Shown: positions 43,625 through 52,488 of the stretch, one piece after another
Numbering within the stretch: position 1 is the stretch's first letter
Layout of the letters: each line of letters opens with the position of its first letter
Assembly (NCBI GenBank): GCA_913056185.1
Contig: CAJXLV010000020.1
Coordinates: 1-59,873, forward strand
Origin: an uncultured Bacteroidota bacterium
GTDB lineage: Bacteria; Bacteroidota; Rhodothermia; Rhodothermales; Salinibacteraceae
Direction of reading: 5' to 3'
DNA: 59,873 nt
Program-made: the position numbers and the translations under genes
Notes under the pieces: generated by a model
The model's input: the letters and a program-made list of their open reading frames with translations, nothing else
Database searches by the model: none
Told to the model about the DNA's origin: nothing

Positions 43625-44296
43625 ATGCCCACCTCCGTCTCCGGCGCGCCCCCCATCGACCGCCACGCGCCCGCCGACACCACCCCGGCGCTCTTTGGCA
43701 TGGGGTGCTTCTGGGGGCCGGATGCGCGGTTTGGGGCGCTCGACGGGGTGGTGCGCACGTGCGTGGGCTACGCCGGCGGCGAACGCCCCAATCCCACCTA
43801 TGCCGCCCTCGGCGACCACATCGAAACGGTGCGCGTCGAAATCGACCCCTCTCGCCTCACCTACGCGGACCTGCTGGAGCATTTCTGGGCGCACCACGAC
43901 CCCACGCGTGCGCCGTTCAAGCGCCAGTACCAGCCCGCCCTGTTTCCGCAGACCGACGCCCAGGCGGAGCAGGCCCGGGCCACCTACGACGCCGTCGCCG
44001 CGCAGCGGGACCGCCCCCTTGCCACCGAGCTTGTTCACGACGCCGCCTTTCACCGGGCGGAGGCCTACCACCAGAAGCACAAGCTGCGCCGCCACGACGC
44101 GGTGATGGAGGCCTTCCGGGCGCTGTATCCCGACGACGCCGCATTTGCCGACGCGCCCGCCGCGGCCCTCGCCAACGGCTACATCGCCGGCCACCGGTCG
44201 CCGGAGCGCCTGGACGAGGACGCCCCTCGCCTGGGCCTGCCCGAGGCGGCACTGGCCGCCCTCCGCACCCGTGCGCGGCAGCGCCACGCATCGTAG
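43625..44296 (+). CDS. Divergent MsrA-like peptide-methionine sulfoxide reductase
   Basis: 223 residues from ATG 43625 (MPTSVSGAPPIDRHAPADTT). ALFGMGCFWGPDARFGALDG has the catalytic GCFWG cysteine, then CVGYAGGERPNPTYAALGDH follows. The usual cSGxTGHAE loop is shortened to GDHIETV, and the QGNDxGxQYRS stretch after HDPT is replaced by RAPFKRQYQP. Resolving cysteines at the C-terminus are not seen. It therefore keeps the nucleophile but lacks standard substrate-site parts, and may be a paralogue with changed specificity. It is close to the AhpD-like and TetR genes, fitting oxidative-stress repair. Confidence 0.8.
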   Translation: MPTSVSGAPPIDRHAPADTTPALFGMGCFWGPDARFGALDGVVRTCVGYAGGERPNPTYAALGDHIETVRVEIDPSRLTYADLLEHFWAHHDPTRAPFKRQYQPALFPQTDAQAEQARATYDAVAAQRDRPLATELVHDAAFHRAEAYHQKHKLRRHDAVMEAFRALYPDDAAFADAPAAALANGYIAGHRSPERLDEDAPRLGLPEAALAALRTRARQRHAS

Positions 44297-44319
44297 CCGC
44301 GCATCGTAGCCGCACGGGC

Positions 44320-45753
44320 CTACGCCCCCCACAGCCCGGCCACGACGAAGGCGACGGCCGCCAGCCCCGCCTGCGCAAGCGCGTAGGGCATCTGCGTGTT
44401 GACGTGGTCCACATGGTCACACGCCGAGGCCATCGACGAGATGATGGACGTGTCGGACAGGGGGGAGGCGTGATCGCCGAAGATGCCGCCCGACAGCACC
44501 GCGCCCAGCAGGAGCGAGGCTGGGAGCGACAGCTGCGCCGCCAGGGGCATTGTCACCGGAATCAAAATGGCGAAGGCAGTCCAGGAGGAGCCGAGCGTGA
44601 ACGCGACGAAGCTGGTGACGCCGAAGACGAGCACGGGCATCCACCAGGCCGTGCCCTGTTCGCCCACGAGTTGCACCACGTATTCGCCCATCTCCAGCGC
44701 CTGCGACACCTGCCCGAGCGCGAAGGCGAGCACGAGAAGGAGCGTGACGGGCACGAGGCCGGAGGCCCCTTTCACCACCCAGTCCATCGCCGTGCCCGGC
44801 GTCAGGGTGGCGCGACCGCCGCGGAGGGGCTGCGGAAGGGCGTAGAGAAGCAGGGCGGCGCCGAGGGCGGTGCCCACCGCCCACAGCACCGCCGTGGAGC
44901 CGCTGCCCTGCATCAGATTGCCACCGCCGGTCACGTAGAGTCCCACGAAGATCATGGCGACCATCACGGCGACCGGAATCAGCAGGTGGCGCGCCCGCGG
45001 CGTCACGTGGTCGGGCGGCTCGATGCGGGCTACGTCCTCGTCAATCATCGGCTGGGCGTCGGGGCGCAGGACCTGCCCAGTGGTGGCGGCGCGCTTTTCC
45101 GCCTGCCGCATGGCCCCGAAGCCCCATCCGGTGAGGGCGAGCAGGAGCGAAAAGCCAATCGCGAACAGGGCGAAGAAGTTGAAGAGCACCGCCTCCGCCA
45201 GCACGGCCACGGCGTTGGTCGACAGCCCCTGCGCCGCGAGCAGCCCCAGCACGAACGCGCCCCATCCGTTGAGGGGAATCGACATGCAGACCGGCGCGCA
45301 GGTGGCGTCGCAGTAGTAGGCGAGCTTTTCGCGGGGCAGGTTCAATTTGTCGAAGAGGGGGCGGCTCACCGCGCCCACCGTCAGCGACGAGATGTTCGAC
45401 TCGACGAAGAGCACCACCCCGATGCCCCAGGCCAGCAGCTCGGCCCCGCGCCGACTCTCGGCCCACCCGCGGGCCCGCGCCCAGTTGATGAAGCCCTGCA
45501 CGCCGCCGGAGACCTGCACCAGCGCCACGAGGCCGCCCACCAGCAGGCAGAACACAAGGATGCGGGCGTTGCTTTCCGAGTCGAAGACCGCCACGACCTG
45601 CTCCGCCAGTTCGCGCAGGCCCAGGATTGGGTTGCCGCCGGCGAGGAGGGTGGTGCCGAGCCAGAGGCCGGCGAAGAGCGAGAGGTAGATCTGGCGCGTG
45701 TAGAGCGCCAGGGCAATCGCCACGACGGGCGGAAGCAGTACGATCCAGTCCAT
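44320..45753 (-). CDS. Na+/H+ antiporter, NhaC family
   Basis: 477 residues with 11-12 hydrophobic helices from the first residues (MDWIVLLPPVVAIALALYTR). The NhaC-type signatures VVLFVESNISSLTVGAVSRP, YYCDATCAPVCMSIPLNGWG, SFVAFTLGSSWTAFAILIPV and FGDHASPLSDTSIISSMASA are present. It exchanges internal sodium for external protons at the inner membrane and would suit a halophile. It converges on msrA with a 23-nt gap. The neighbours on the other side encode SDR and TIGR03643 proteins, with no obvious operon. Confidence 0.94.
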   Translation of the reverse strand: MDWIVLLPPVVAIALALYTRQIYLSLFAGLWLGTTLLAGGNPILGLRELAEQVVAVFDSESNARILVFCLLVGGLVALVQVSGGVQGFINWARARGWAESRRGAELLAWGIGVVLFVESNISSLTVGAVSRPLFDKLNLPREKLAYYCDATCAPVCMSIPLNGWGAFVLGLLAAQGLSTNAVAVLAEAVLFNFFALFAIGFSLLLALTGWGFGAMRQAEKRAATTGQVLRPDAQPMIDEDVARIEPPDHVTPRARHLLIPVAVMVAMIFVGLYVTGGGNLMQGSGSTAVLWAVGTALGAALLLYALPQPLRGGRATLTPGTAMDWVVKGASGLVPVTLLLVLAFALGQVSQALEMGEYVVQLVGEQGTAWWMPVLVFGVTSFVAFTLGSSWTAFAILIPVTMPLAAQLSLPASLLLGAVLSGGIFGDHASPLSDTSIISSMASACDHVDHVNTQMPYALAQAGLAAVAFVVAGLWGA

Positions 45754-45930
45754 CTACGGGTCGGCCAATGTGGGGCGGGCGGGGCGAACGACGGGGCCGG
45801 GCTCTGTGACCTCGGTGTCGAGATCGGAGGGAGTGCACTCCGACAGATTGTGCGTCACGCGGTAGCAACAGGCATGCCCCGACGCGCAAGCCAAATGCGG
45901 CACAGCGCCACTGTTTCGTAGCGCCGGGTG

Positions 45931-46614
45931 CTACGTCGCGTGCACCTTCAGCTCTGGCACGTGGCCGCGCGGGGAGCGGGTGGCGGCGTGGAGCATGTGC
46001 TCAGCCAGTTGGCGCGGGGCCACCCACCCTGCGGGATCGGCGTCGGGCATGGCCGCGCGGTTGTCCGGCGTATCCACCACCCCCATCGGGTAGAGCACCG
46101 TCGTGCGCAGGCCCGCCTCGCGCTCCTCCTTGCCCAGCGACTTCAGGTACGAGGCCACGGCCGCCTTCGACGCGCCGTAAAGCGCCGCCTGGGCCTGCCC
46201 GTCCAGCGCCGCCGGGGCGGAGACGCCGAGCAGAACGCTGTGATCCGCCCGCGTAAGGACCGGCACCGCGGCGCGGGCCGTGTGGAAGAGGGTGCGGACA
46301 TTGAGGCCCATCATGTGCTGGTAGTCGTCCGCCGTGGCCTCCGTGGCGGGCTGCATCGCAAAGCCGCCCGCGAGGGCGAGGACCGCGTCGAGCGTCTCGG
46401 CCTCTGCCGCAATCTCCGCGAACGCCTCTCGGGAGGCGTCTTCGTCGGTCAGGTCCGTGTCGACGACCTGGGCCTCGGGGAAGGAGGCCTCCAGGAAGGC
46501 GCAGTTCTCGTCGCCGATATCGATGAGGGCGAGGTCCCAGCCGGCGTCGGCGAAGACCTCGGCGGTGACGGAGCCGATGGCCCCGGCGGCCCCGGTGATG
46601 ACTGCGGTGGGCAT
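45931..46614 (-). CDS. Short-chain dehydrogenase/reductase (SDR) 1
   Basis: 227 residues from ATG 46614 (MPTAVITGAAGAIGSVTAEV). It has a GxxxGxG-type NAD(P) loop (GAAGAIG), LALAGGFAMQP in the NNAG position, and the catalytic Ser and YGASK (S..AALYGASKAAVASYLKSLG). It is a cytosolic oxidoreductase on a small alcohol or ketone. The longer frame to 46821 is not conserved. Substrate cannot be told; the acidic surface fits a halophile. Transcription is divergent from the small TIGR03643 gene. Confidence 0.9.
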   Translation of the reverse strand: MPTAVITGAAGAIGSVTAEVFADAGWDLALIDIGDENCAFLEASFPEAQVVDTDLTDEDASREAFAEIAAEAETLDAVLALAGGFAMQPATEATADDYQHMMGLNVRTLFHTARAAVPVLTRADHSVLLGVSAPAALDGQAQAALYGASKAAVASYLKSLGKEEREAGLRTTVLYPMGVVDTPDNRAAMPDADPAGWVAPRQLAEHMLHAATRSPRGHVPELKVHAT

Positions 46615-46996
46615 AACGGGTGGGGGCGGTGAGGGGAGAGGCAGTGAAGGGGATTCCCCAACGTATCCACTGGACGCGTTCGGATCAATGCGGTGCGCCG
46701 CCCCGCGGGTCCCAGGGTGCCCTTCTCGGAAGGACCGACGGGGGCGCTGCGGAGCAGGACGCTTCGCGACCCGCCACTTCCTCCCCACCCCCGCCCTGTC
46801 GTCCGCCTGTTCGGACGCCAAATGTGCACGTATTTTCTACATCCTTCGGGCAGGCTGCGCATTCCATACGGTCGTTGTCTTCCGTTCCGAGTGGCGAATC
46901 GTCTGCCGACGCGGCCAGGACTGCATGTCTGGAGCGACGCCGCTGGACTCGACGAGGACGTCCCCTGGAGCCCCCACTCGATTCCCCCGCGTTCCC
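46615..46996. other. Intergenic region between divergent SDR and TIGR03643 genes
   Basis: 382 nt with no supported gene. It contains a GTCCG/CGGAC hairpin near 46800-46815 and an AT-richer patch at about 46820-46870 that may carry promoters for one or both genes. Nothing else stands out. Confidence 0.4.
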
Positions 46997-47341
46997 ATGA
47001 GCCGTTCCGCTTCCGCCGACCTTACCGACGAAGAAATCTCGCACGTCATTGGCATGGCGTGGAAGGACGACGTGCCGTTCGAGGCCATTGAGGCCCGCTA
47101 CGGGCTCGACGAGGACGCAGTGGTGGCGCTCATGCGACGCCGCCTGAAGCGATCGAGCTGGGAGCTGTGGCGCGAGCGCGTGCAAGGACGCCCCACAAAA
47201 CACGCCGCCCGCCACTCCCTCACCGATTCAGTAAGCCGACGCCCGCCGGGCGCCCGGTCCATTGAGCCCATCGACGCCCCCCTCCCGTCTCCGCGCCGCG
47301 ATGCAACCGACCACGATGCAACCGACCGCGACGACTCGTAG
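46997..47341 (+). CDS. TIGR03643-family protein
   Basis: 114 residues from ATG 46997 (MSRSASADLTDEEISHVIGM). The ISHVIGMAWKDDVPFEAIEARYGLDEDAVVALMRR and SSWELWRERVQGRPTKHA text is the TIGR03643 signature, a small helix-turn-helix-like protein of unknown function often found near photolyase or stress genes. The C-terminus ends in an acidic, possibly disordered tail (DATDHDATDRDDS). Neighbours give no clear partner. Confidence 0.85.
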   Translation: MSRSASADLTDEEISHVIGMAWKDDVPFEAIEARYGLDEDAVVALMRRRLKRSSWELWRERVQGRPTKHAARHSLTDSVSRRPPGARSIEPIDAPLPSPRRDATDHDATDRDDS

Positions 47342-47583
47342 CGGAGCCGACCGCCACACAGGACTCACGGCCTGCCACCCTCACTTTTTGTGAAGGTCCC
47401 GCCACAATCCCGCCAAGCACGTTCTGATTCGCGCTCAGCCTCTCTCAGCATTGGTGACTGCGCCTGCTGTCCGCTACGTTCGTTCGCGCGCAGTCAACCA
47501 GTGCACGGAGCGGCACCATGTGCGTCGGCCCGTTCGGCGCTCCCCGCGGCGTGCGTCTTTTTCCCTACCTCCACCCCCTCTGC

Positions 47584-49203
47584 ATGAGCGAACTGGCAAT
47601 TTATTGGACCTTCGCGATTGCCTTTCTGGCCGGCATGGTCGTCATCGGCCTTTCTCAATTTGCGGGCCTTCGGGCCGTAGAAGACGGGGGCGAGCGGGCC
47701 TTTGACTTCTGGATTGGCGAGGGCGACGTGCCGGGCTGGTGGACCGCCGCCTCCCTGGCCGCCGGCTGGCTCCTCCTGGGCTGGATGACCTGGCAGATGT
47801 ACCTCTGGTACGCCTACGGGCTGGGCGCCATCTGGATCTTTACCATTCCCTGGATCCTCTGCACCGTCGGGCTCCTGTTTGTGCCCAAGCTGTTTCGGCG
47901 CTTTCCGGGCGTCTCCATCCCCGAGATCCTGCGCTTCCGCTTCAACCGCATGACGCAGACGCTCCTCGGCCCCGTCCAGAGCTTCGCCTACCTCACGTGG
48001 CTGGCGGCCGAGATTTACGTGCTGAGCGCGGTGCTCTCCAAGCCGCTGGCGGTGGACATTGTGACCATGGCCGTGATCGTGAGCCTCGCCTTCGGCACCT
48101 ACGTCACCCTCGGCGGCTTTCGCTCGGTGCTGCGCACAGACCTCATCCAGTTCGTCTGTGCGGCCATTATGCTGGTGGCGCTCTCGGTGTTTGGCCTCCT
48201 GGAGGCCGCGTCCCTCTCGGGCGGCTTCGGCCAGATTGTCTCGCAGATCAACGAAACGCCCCCCATCTACGCCGACCATTTCTGGGACTGGGACTCGCCG
48301 GGCTACTCCTACATGTTTGCGGCGGTGCTCATCTACACGCCCGGCTTCATTACGCTGCAGGGGGCCTGGCAGCGCGTGATGGCCACCACCGACGAAACGG
48401 AGGCCTACAAGGGCATGTGGTGGAACGTGACGTTCAATGTGATTATCGTGGTGCTGATGCCCACCCTCATCGCGATCGCCGCGCTGGTGGTCTTTCCCCC
48501 GGTCGGAGGCGAAATTCCGTCCGAGGTGGGAAGCTACGGCTACTTCATCTTCTCGTCGATGATCACAGAGCTCTTCGGCAACCCCATCATTGCCGGCGCG
48601 CTTATCGTGGCGCTCATGGGCATGGCCCTCTCGTCGGTCGATACCTACGTGAATGTCTGCGCCATGAATCTGACGAAGGATGTGCTGGAGCCGCTCGTGT
48701 TTGAGCGGTTCGATGTGAGCGGGCATGCACGCCTGAATGCGGGGCGCTTGGTGACGGCGGGCTTCATCGGGCTCTCGCTGTTGTGGGCATTTGAGTTTCC
48801 CGGCCTGTTCGATATGTACTTCCTGTCGAGCGCCCTCCTCTCGGCGACGACGGCCGTGGCCACGTTTAGCGTGTTCTCCAAGAAGCCGACGACGCTCAGC
48901 GCCTACCTCGCCATCCTTTTGGGCACGGGGGGCACGTTTCTGTTCTTCTTCCTCGGCAAGTTTGGGATGCTGGGCTGGCTGCCGACGTGGCTCACCAACT
49001 CGGGCCTGGCCTACGGCGTGATTGCGTTCGCGCTGTCGGTAACGGGCATCTTCCTCGGCATCGCGTTCGGGACGCCGCCGAGCGACCGTGTGCTCGAGCG
49101 CTACGAGGGCGACTACTACTCCGGCCGCCGCGAGATGTACGAGCTGAACAAGCGCCTCAAGCAGGAGGAGAAGGAGGAACGGGAAGAGGCGGTGGCGGCG
49201 TAG
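47584..49203 (+). CDS. Sodium:solute symporter family transporter
   Basis: 539 residues from ATG 47584 (MSELAIYWTFAIAFLAGMVV), about 13 helices. FWIGEGDVPGWWTAASLAAGW, AYLTWLAAEIYVLSAVLSK, FGTYVTLGGFRSVLRTDLIQF, FITLQGAWQRVMATTDETEA and ALIVALMGMALSSVDTYVN are in the order of the SSS (solute/sodium symporter) family. It would use the sodium gradient kept by the NhaC antiporter. Substrate unknown. The upstream frame to 47518 adds a proline-rich piece and is unlikely. Confidence 0.92.
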   Translation: MSELAIYWTFAIAFLAGMVVIGLSQFAGLRAVEDGGERAFDFWIGEGDVPGWWTAASLAAGWLLLGWMTWQMYLWYAYGLGAIWIFTIPWILCTVGLLFVPKLFRRFPGVSIPEILRFRFNRMTQTLLGPVQSFAYLTWLAAEIYVLSAVLSKPLAVDIVTMAVIVSLAFGTYVTLGGFRSVLRTDLIQFVCAAIMLVALSVFGLLEAASLSGGFGQIVSQINETPPIYADHFWDWDSPGYSYMFAAVLIYTPGFITLQGAWQRVMATTDETEAYKGMWWNVTFNVIIVVLMPTLIAIAALVVFPPVGGEIPSEVGSYGYFIFSSMITELFGNPIIAGALIVALMGMALSSVDTYVNVCAMNLTKDVLEPLVFERFDVSGHARLNAGRLVTAGFIGLSLLWAFEFPGLFDMYFLSSALLSATTAVATFSVFSKKPTTLSAYLAILLGTGGTFLFFFLGKFGMLGWLPTWLTNSGLAYGVIAFALSVTGIFLGIAFGTPPSDRVLERYEGDYYSGRREMYELNKRLKQEEKEEREEAVAA

Positions 49204-49259
49204 GCGGCGGGGAGGGTCGACGGGGAGAGCGCCTGCGTGCCGAAGCGCTTCGGGGCGTT

Positions 49260-49421
49260 CTATGGTTCTGGCAACCCCGCGGAGGGACAGTCCGGGGCCG
49301 GAACGGATCGGTCCCGCACCTCGTCGGGGGCCGTGTCGTGGATGCCCACCACGGAGAGCCCAAACCCAGCCCGCCCCAACAGGTCGTAAGGCGTCTCGCC
49401 CCGCCACTGCGCGGGCGCCAT
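49260..49421 (-). CDS. Small open frame, possible gene remnant
   Basis: 53 residues: MAPAQWRGETPYDLLGRAGF then GLSVVGIHDTAPDEVRDRSV. Composition is acidic and protein-like, and a stop codon lies immediately upstream. I do not recognise the family. It may be the end of a decayed gene or a real small protein. Confidence 0.3.
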   Translation of the reverse strand: MAPAQWRGETPYDLLGRAGFGLSVVGIHDTAPDEVRDRSVPAPDCPSAGLPEP

Positions 49422-49570
49422 CCTTTCTTAGGCGCTCAGGTTACGCGCCGTGCGGACGGGAGGTGAGCACGCCCTGCTCCGAGATGCGGCTCGCGAGGTT
49501 GAAGGCCGACTCCCGCTCGGGAAAAATGGTCTCCGCCGGGCAGGAGCAGGACGTACGCCTGCCCCAGGTG

Positions 49571-49630
49571 TTGACTTCTCCGCCGGCTGCCCGAAGGGAG
49601 TCCTTCGGGGCAAAGCCGGGAGAGTCGTGG
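49571..49630. mobile_element. IS200/IS605-like end hairpin (copy A)
   Basis: TTGACTTCTCCGCCGGCTGC is followed by a nested stem: outer CCGGCT/AGCCGG and inner CCGAAGG/CCTTCGG. A closely related 60-nt unit lies at 53574-53633. TTGACTTCTCC...GG...GGGG(A) hairpins are common at ends of TnpB-type elements. No intact transposase is nearby. Confidence 0.5.
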
Positions 49631-49928
49631 GCGGTTTTGCCCGCCCCCTTCACGGGTCAACGAGGCGATGTGATGGAGCGTTTGCTTGAATGGAGCGTTT
49701 GCCTTGATGGAGCGTTGGTCCCGTCAGCGCTCGTCTTCTCAGAGGACGTTGGCATCGATGGGCGACGCGGGGCATCGAGTTTTTGACCAGATCTGTAACA
49801 GGTACGCCCCCTCGCCCGGGATCCTTCTCCCGGAGGCGCACCTTCCACCGGGCAACGCGCTCTCCGAATCGAGACACAAGCAGCGCCCCCGACGCTCGCT
49901 CTTCTCACGTACCCGTTCCGTTGTTTCT

Positions 49929-50675
49929 ATGACCGACCTTACCGGCGCCGCCGCCATCGTCACCGGAGCCTCCAGCGGCATTGGCGAAGCCACCGCGCAC
50001 CGCCTGGCCCAGGAGGGGGCCTCTGTGGCCCTCGCCGCCCGCCGCACAGAGCGCCTCGAATCGCTCCGCGACGACATTGCGGCCGAGGGCGGCACCGCGC
50101 TCGTCTGCCCCACCGACGTCACCGACCGCGACCAGGTGCAGGCCCTCGCCGACGCCACCCGAGAGGCATTCGGGAGCATCGACGTACTCGTGAACAATGC
50201 CGGCATCATGCCGCTCTCCCTCATGGAAAACCTCCACGAGGACGAGTGGGAGCAGATGGTGGACGTCAACGTGAAGGGCGTGCTCTACGCCGTCGGCGCC
50301 GTGCTGCCGGCCATGCTGGAGCAGGAAAGCGGCCACATCGTCAACATCTCGTCGGTTGCCGGTCGGCGCACCTTTCCCGGAAGCGCCGTCTACTCCGGCA
50401 CCAAGTTTTTTGTGCGCGCCCTGTCGGAGCGCATGCGCAGCGAGCTTGCCCCCTCCCACAACATCCGCGTCACCAGCATCGAGCCCGGCGCGGTGGAGAC
50501 GGAGCTCACCCATACCATCACCGACGAGGACATGCTGGAGATGCTGGAGTCCGGGCACGACGCGATGACGATGATGGACTCCGCAGACATTGCCGATACC
50601 ATTCACTACGCCCTCACCGCCCCCGAGCATGTGGACGTGGAGGAGCTGCTCGTGATGCCGACCGAGCAATCGTAG
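49929..50675 (+). CDS. Short-chain dehydrogenase/reductase (SDR) 2
   Basis: 248 residues from ATG 49929 (MTDLTGAAAIVTGASSGIGE). GASSGIGE binds NAD(P), LVNNAGIMPLS follows, and the catalytic triad is in ISSVAGRRTFPGSAVYSGTKF. The overall sequence (EPGAVETELTHTITDEDMLE, EELLVMPTEQS at the end) is like YdfG-type NADP-dependent 3-hydroxy-acid dehydrogenases. It acts in the cytosol; substrate unproven. It is followed 112 nt later by the HAD nucleotidase gene on the same strand. Confidence 0.93.
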   Translation: MTDLTGAAAIVTGASSGIGEATAHRLAQEGASVALAARRTERLESLRDDIAAEGGTALVCPTDVTDRDQVQALADATREAFGSIDVLVNNAGIMPLSLMENLHEDEWEQMVDVNVKGVLYAVGAVLPAMLEQESGHIVNISSVAGRRTFPGSAVYSGTKFFVRALSERMRSELAPSHNIRVTSIEPGAVETELTHTITDEDMLEMLESGHDAMTMMDSADIADTIHYALTAPEHVDVEELLVMPTEQS

Positions 50676-50787
50676 CCCGGAGCGTGTGGGCGTGGACGCC
50701 TCGGCCCCACGAAGCACTCCGCAGCGGCCCGCGGTGGCACGTTGTGCGCGGGCGCTCCCCCTTCCTCTTCCCCAGCCGCCTTGCTCT

Positions 50788-52281
50788 ATGGACGCCATCG
50801 ATCCCTCCCGCGGCCTCTTTTGCAACCGCACGCTCAACCTGCGGGGCATCCAGGCCGTCGGGTACGACATGGACTACACGCTCATCCACTACCGCATGCG
50901 CGAGTGGGAGAAGCGCGCCTACAGCTTTATCCGGGAGGGGCTGCAGGGCAAGGGCTGGCCCGTGGATGCCCTCCGCTTCAACCCCGACCTCGCCATTCGC
51001 GGCCTCGTCATTGACGTGGAGCGGGGCAACGTAGTGAAGGCCAACCGCTTCGGGTACGTCAAGCGGGCCTTCCACGGCACCACGCCCATGAACTACGAAC
51101 AGCAACGCGAGGTGTACCAGCGCACCCTCGTGGACCTCGGGGACGACCGGTGGCACTTCCTCAACACGCTCTTCTCCATCTCCTCGGCCTGCATGTACAT
51201 GCAGCTCGTGGACCTGCTCGACGACGACGCGCTGGAGGGCTCCATGGGCTACGCCGATCTCTGGGAGCGCGTGCAGGCTACGCTGGACGAGGCCCACATG
51301 GAGGGCCGTCTCAAGGAGGCCATCGTCAAAAACCCGGAGCGCTTCGTCCGGCTGGACCCCCAGATGCCCCTCACGCTTCTCGACCAGAAACGGGCGGGGA
51401 AGAAGATTCTCCTGATTACCAACTCGGAGTGGGACTACGCCCAGCCCATGCTGGCGTACGCCTTCAACGACTTCCTCCCCGAGGCCATGACGTGGCGCGA
51501 CCTGTTCGACATCGCGATCGTGGGTGCGCGCAAGCCAGATTTCTTCTCGGTGGACATGCCGGCCTTCCGGGTGGAGAGCAAGAACGGTCTCCTGCGCGAG
51601 CACCAGAACGGGCCACTGGAAGAGGGCTGTGTGTACGTGGGCGGCAATGCGCCGCTCGTGGAAGAGACCCTTGGCCTGCGCGGTGAAGAGATCCTCTACG
51701 TGGGCGACCACCTGTTCGTCGACGTCAACGTCTCGAAGAAGGTGCTCCGGTGGCGCACGGCGCTCGTGGTGCGCGAGCTGGAGCAGGAAATCGAGGCGTT
51801 CCGGTCGTTTGCGGGCACGCAGACCCGCCTCTCCGAGCTGATGGAACAGAAGGAGCAGCTGGAGGCGCAGTATTCGGCCAAGCGCCTGCAGCGGCAGCGC
51901 CTGCAGAAGGACTACGGCGGCCCCAATGGGCACGACGCGGAGGCGCTCGAGCAGGAGATGGCCCGGCTCCGCTCCCAGCTCACGGCGCTCGACGAGGACA
52001 TTGCGCCCCTCGCCAAGGCCTCCAGCAAGCTCGTGAACGACCACTGGGGCCCCCTCATGCGCACGGGCAAGGACAAGAGCCTCTTCGCCCGCCAGGTGGA
52101 GCGCTACGCCGACGTCTACACCGGGCGCGTGTCTAACTTCCTCCACCATACCCCTTTTACGTACCTGCGCTCGCACCGCGGCAGCCTGCCCCACGACGAG
52201 GCCGCCGAACAGGACCCCCAGTACGAATCGCTCACCTCCGGCTACGAGTGGGACGAGACTACGGCCAGGGAGCGCGGGTGA
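50788..52281 (+). CDS. HAD-superfamily 5'-nucleotidase (NT5DC-like)
   Basis: 497 residues from ATG 50788 (MDAIDPSRGLFCNRTLNLRG). The HAD motif DMDYTLIHY gives the catalytic aspartates, KILLITNSEWDYA is motif II, and VYVGGNAPLVEETLGLRGEEILYVGDHLFVDV supplies motifs III and IV. This is the eukaryote-like purine 5'-nucleotidase family (NT5C2/NT5DC), here with a C-terminal coiled region (LEAQYSAKRLQRQRLQKDYG). It would dephosphorylate nucleoside monophosphates in the cytosol. It converges on nuoH, with the heptamer array in between. Confidence 0.9.
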   Translation: MDAIDPSRGLFCNRTLNLRGIQAVGYDMDYTLIHYRMREWEKRAYSFIREGLQGKGWPVDALRFNPDLAIRGLVIDVERGNVVKANRFGYVKRAFHGTTPMNYEQQREVYQRTLVDLGDDRWHFLNTLFSISSACMYMQLVDLLDDDALEGSMGYADLWERVQATLDEAHMEGRLKEAIVKNPERFVRLDPQMPLTLLDQKRAGKKILLITNSEWDYAQPMLAYAFNDFLPEAMTWRDLFDIAIVGARKPDFFSVDMPAFRVESKNGLLREHQNGPLEEGCVYVGGNAPLVEETLGLRGEEILYVGDHLFVDVNVSKKVLRWRTALVVRELEQEIEAFRSFAGTQTRLSELMEQKEQLEAQYSAKRLQRQRLQKDYGGPNGHDAEALEQEMARLRSQLTALDEDIAPLAKASSKLVNDHWGPLMRTGKDKSLFARQVERYADVYTGRVSNFLHHTPFTYLRSHRGSLPHDEAAEQDPQYESLTSGYEWDETTARERG

Positions 52282-52399
52282 TTAGGTGTGCGGAGCGGGA
52301 GAATGGGGGAAGAGAGGGCGGGAGTGCAAAGGAGCGGGGAAAGGAGAGAGTGGGCCCGGGGAGGACGGAGCGGCGACAGCCCCAGTCGTCTCGACCCAA

Positions 52400-52488
52400 A
52401 CGTTCAACCTTCCAACGCTCAACCCCCAACGCAAAACCCCCAACCCTCAACCCCCAACGCTCAACCCCCAACCCCCAACCCAAAAACC
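52400..52488. repeat. Heptamer array 1 (AACCCNC / GGGTTNN type)
   Basis: About 12 consecutive 7-nt units, such as AACCCCC, AACGCTC and AACCCTC on the plus strand, run between the HAD gene and the nuoH stop codon and end within one base of it. On the minus strand the units are GGGTTGG, GGGTTGA and GCGTTGG. Period 7 is kept throughout. Confidence 0.9.

Larger units (their letters stand above)
49204..49928. other. Intergenic region with hairpins and possible IS remnant
   Basis: 725 nt. It carries a perfect CCGAAGCGCTTCGG palindrome at 49240-49253, a small minus-strand frame at 49260-49421, and an IS200/IS605-like hairpin at 49571-49630. A weak TnpB-tail-like reading on the minus strand lies between about 49440 and 49560 (ERESAFNLASRISEQGVLTS). 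The rest shows no clear feature. Confidence 0.5.

Noticed and set aside
49441..49570. Minus-strand tail reading SAFNLASRISEQGVLTSRPH as a TnpB C-terminus
   Set aside because: The resemblance to TnpB ends is short, zinc-finger cysteines are incomplete, and its orientation relative to the adjacent hairpin conflicts with the 53.6-kb copy; kept only as a weak note.
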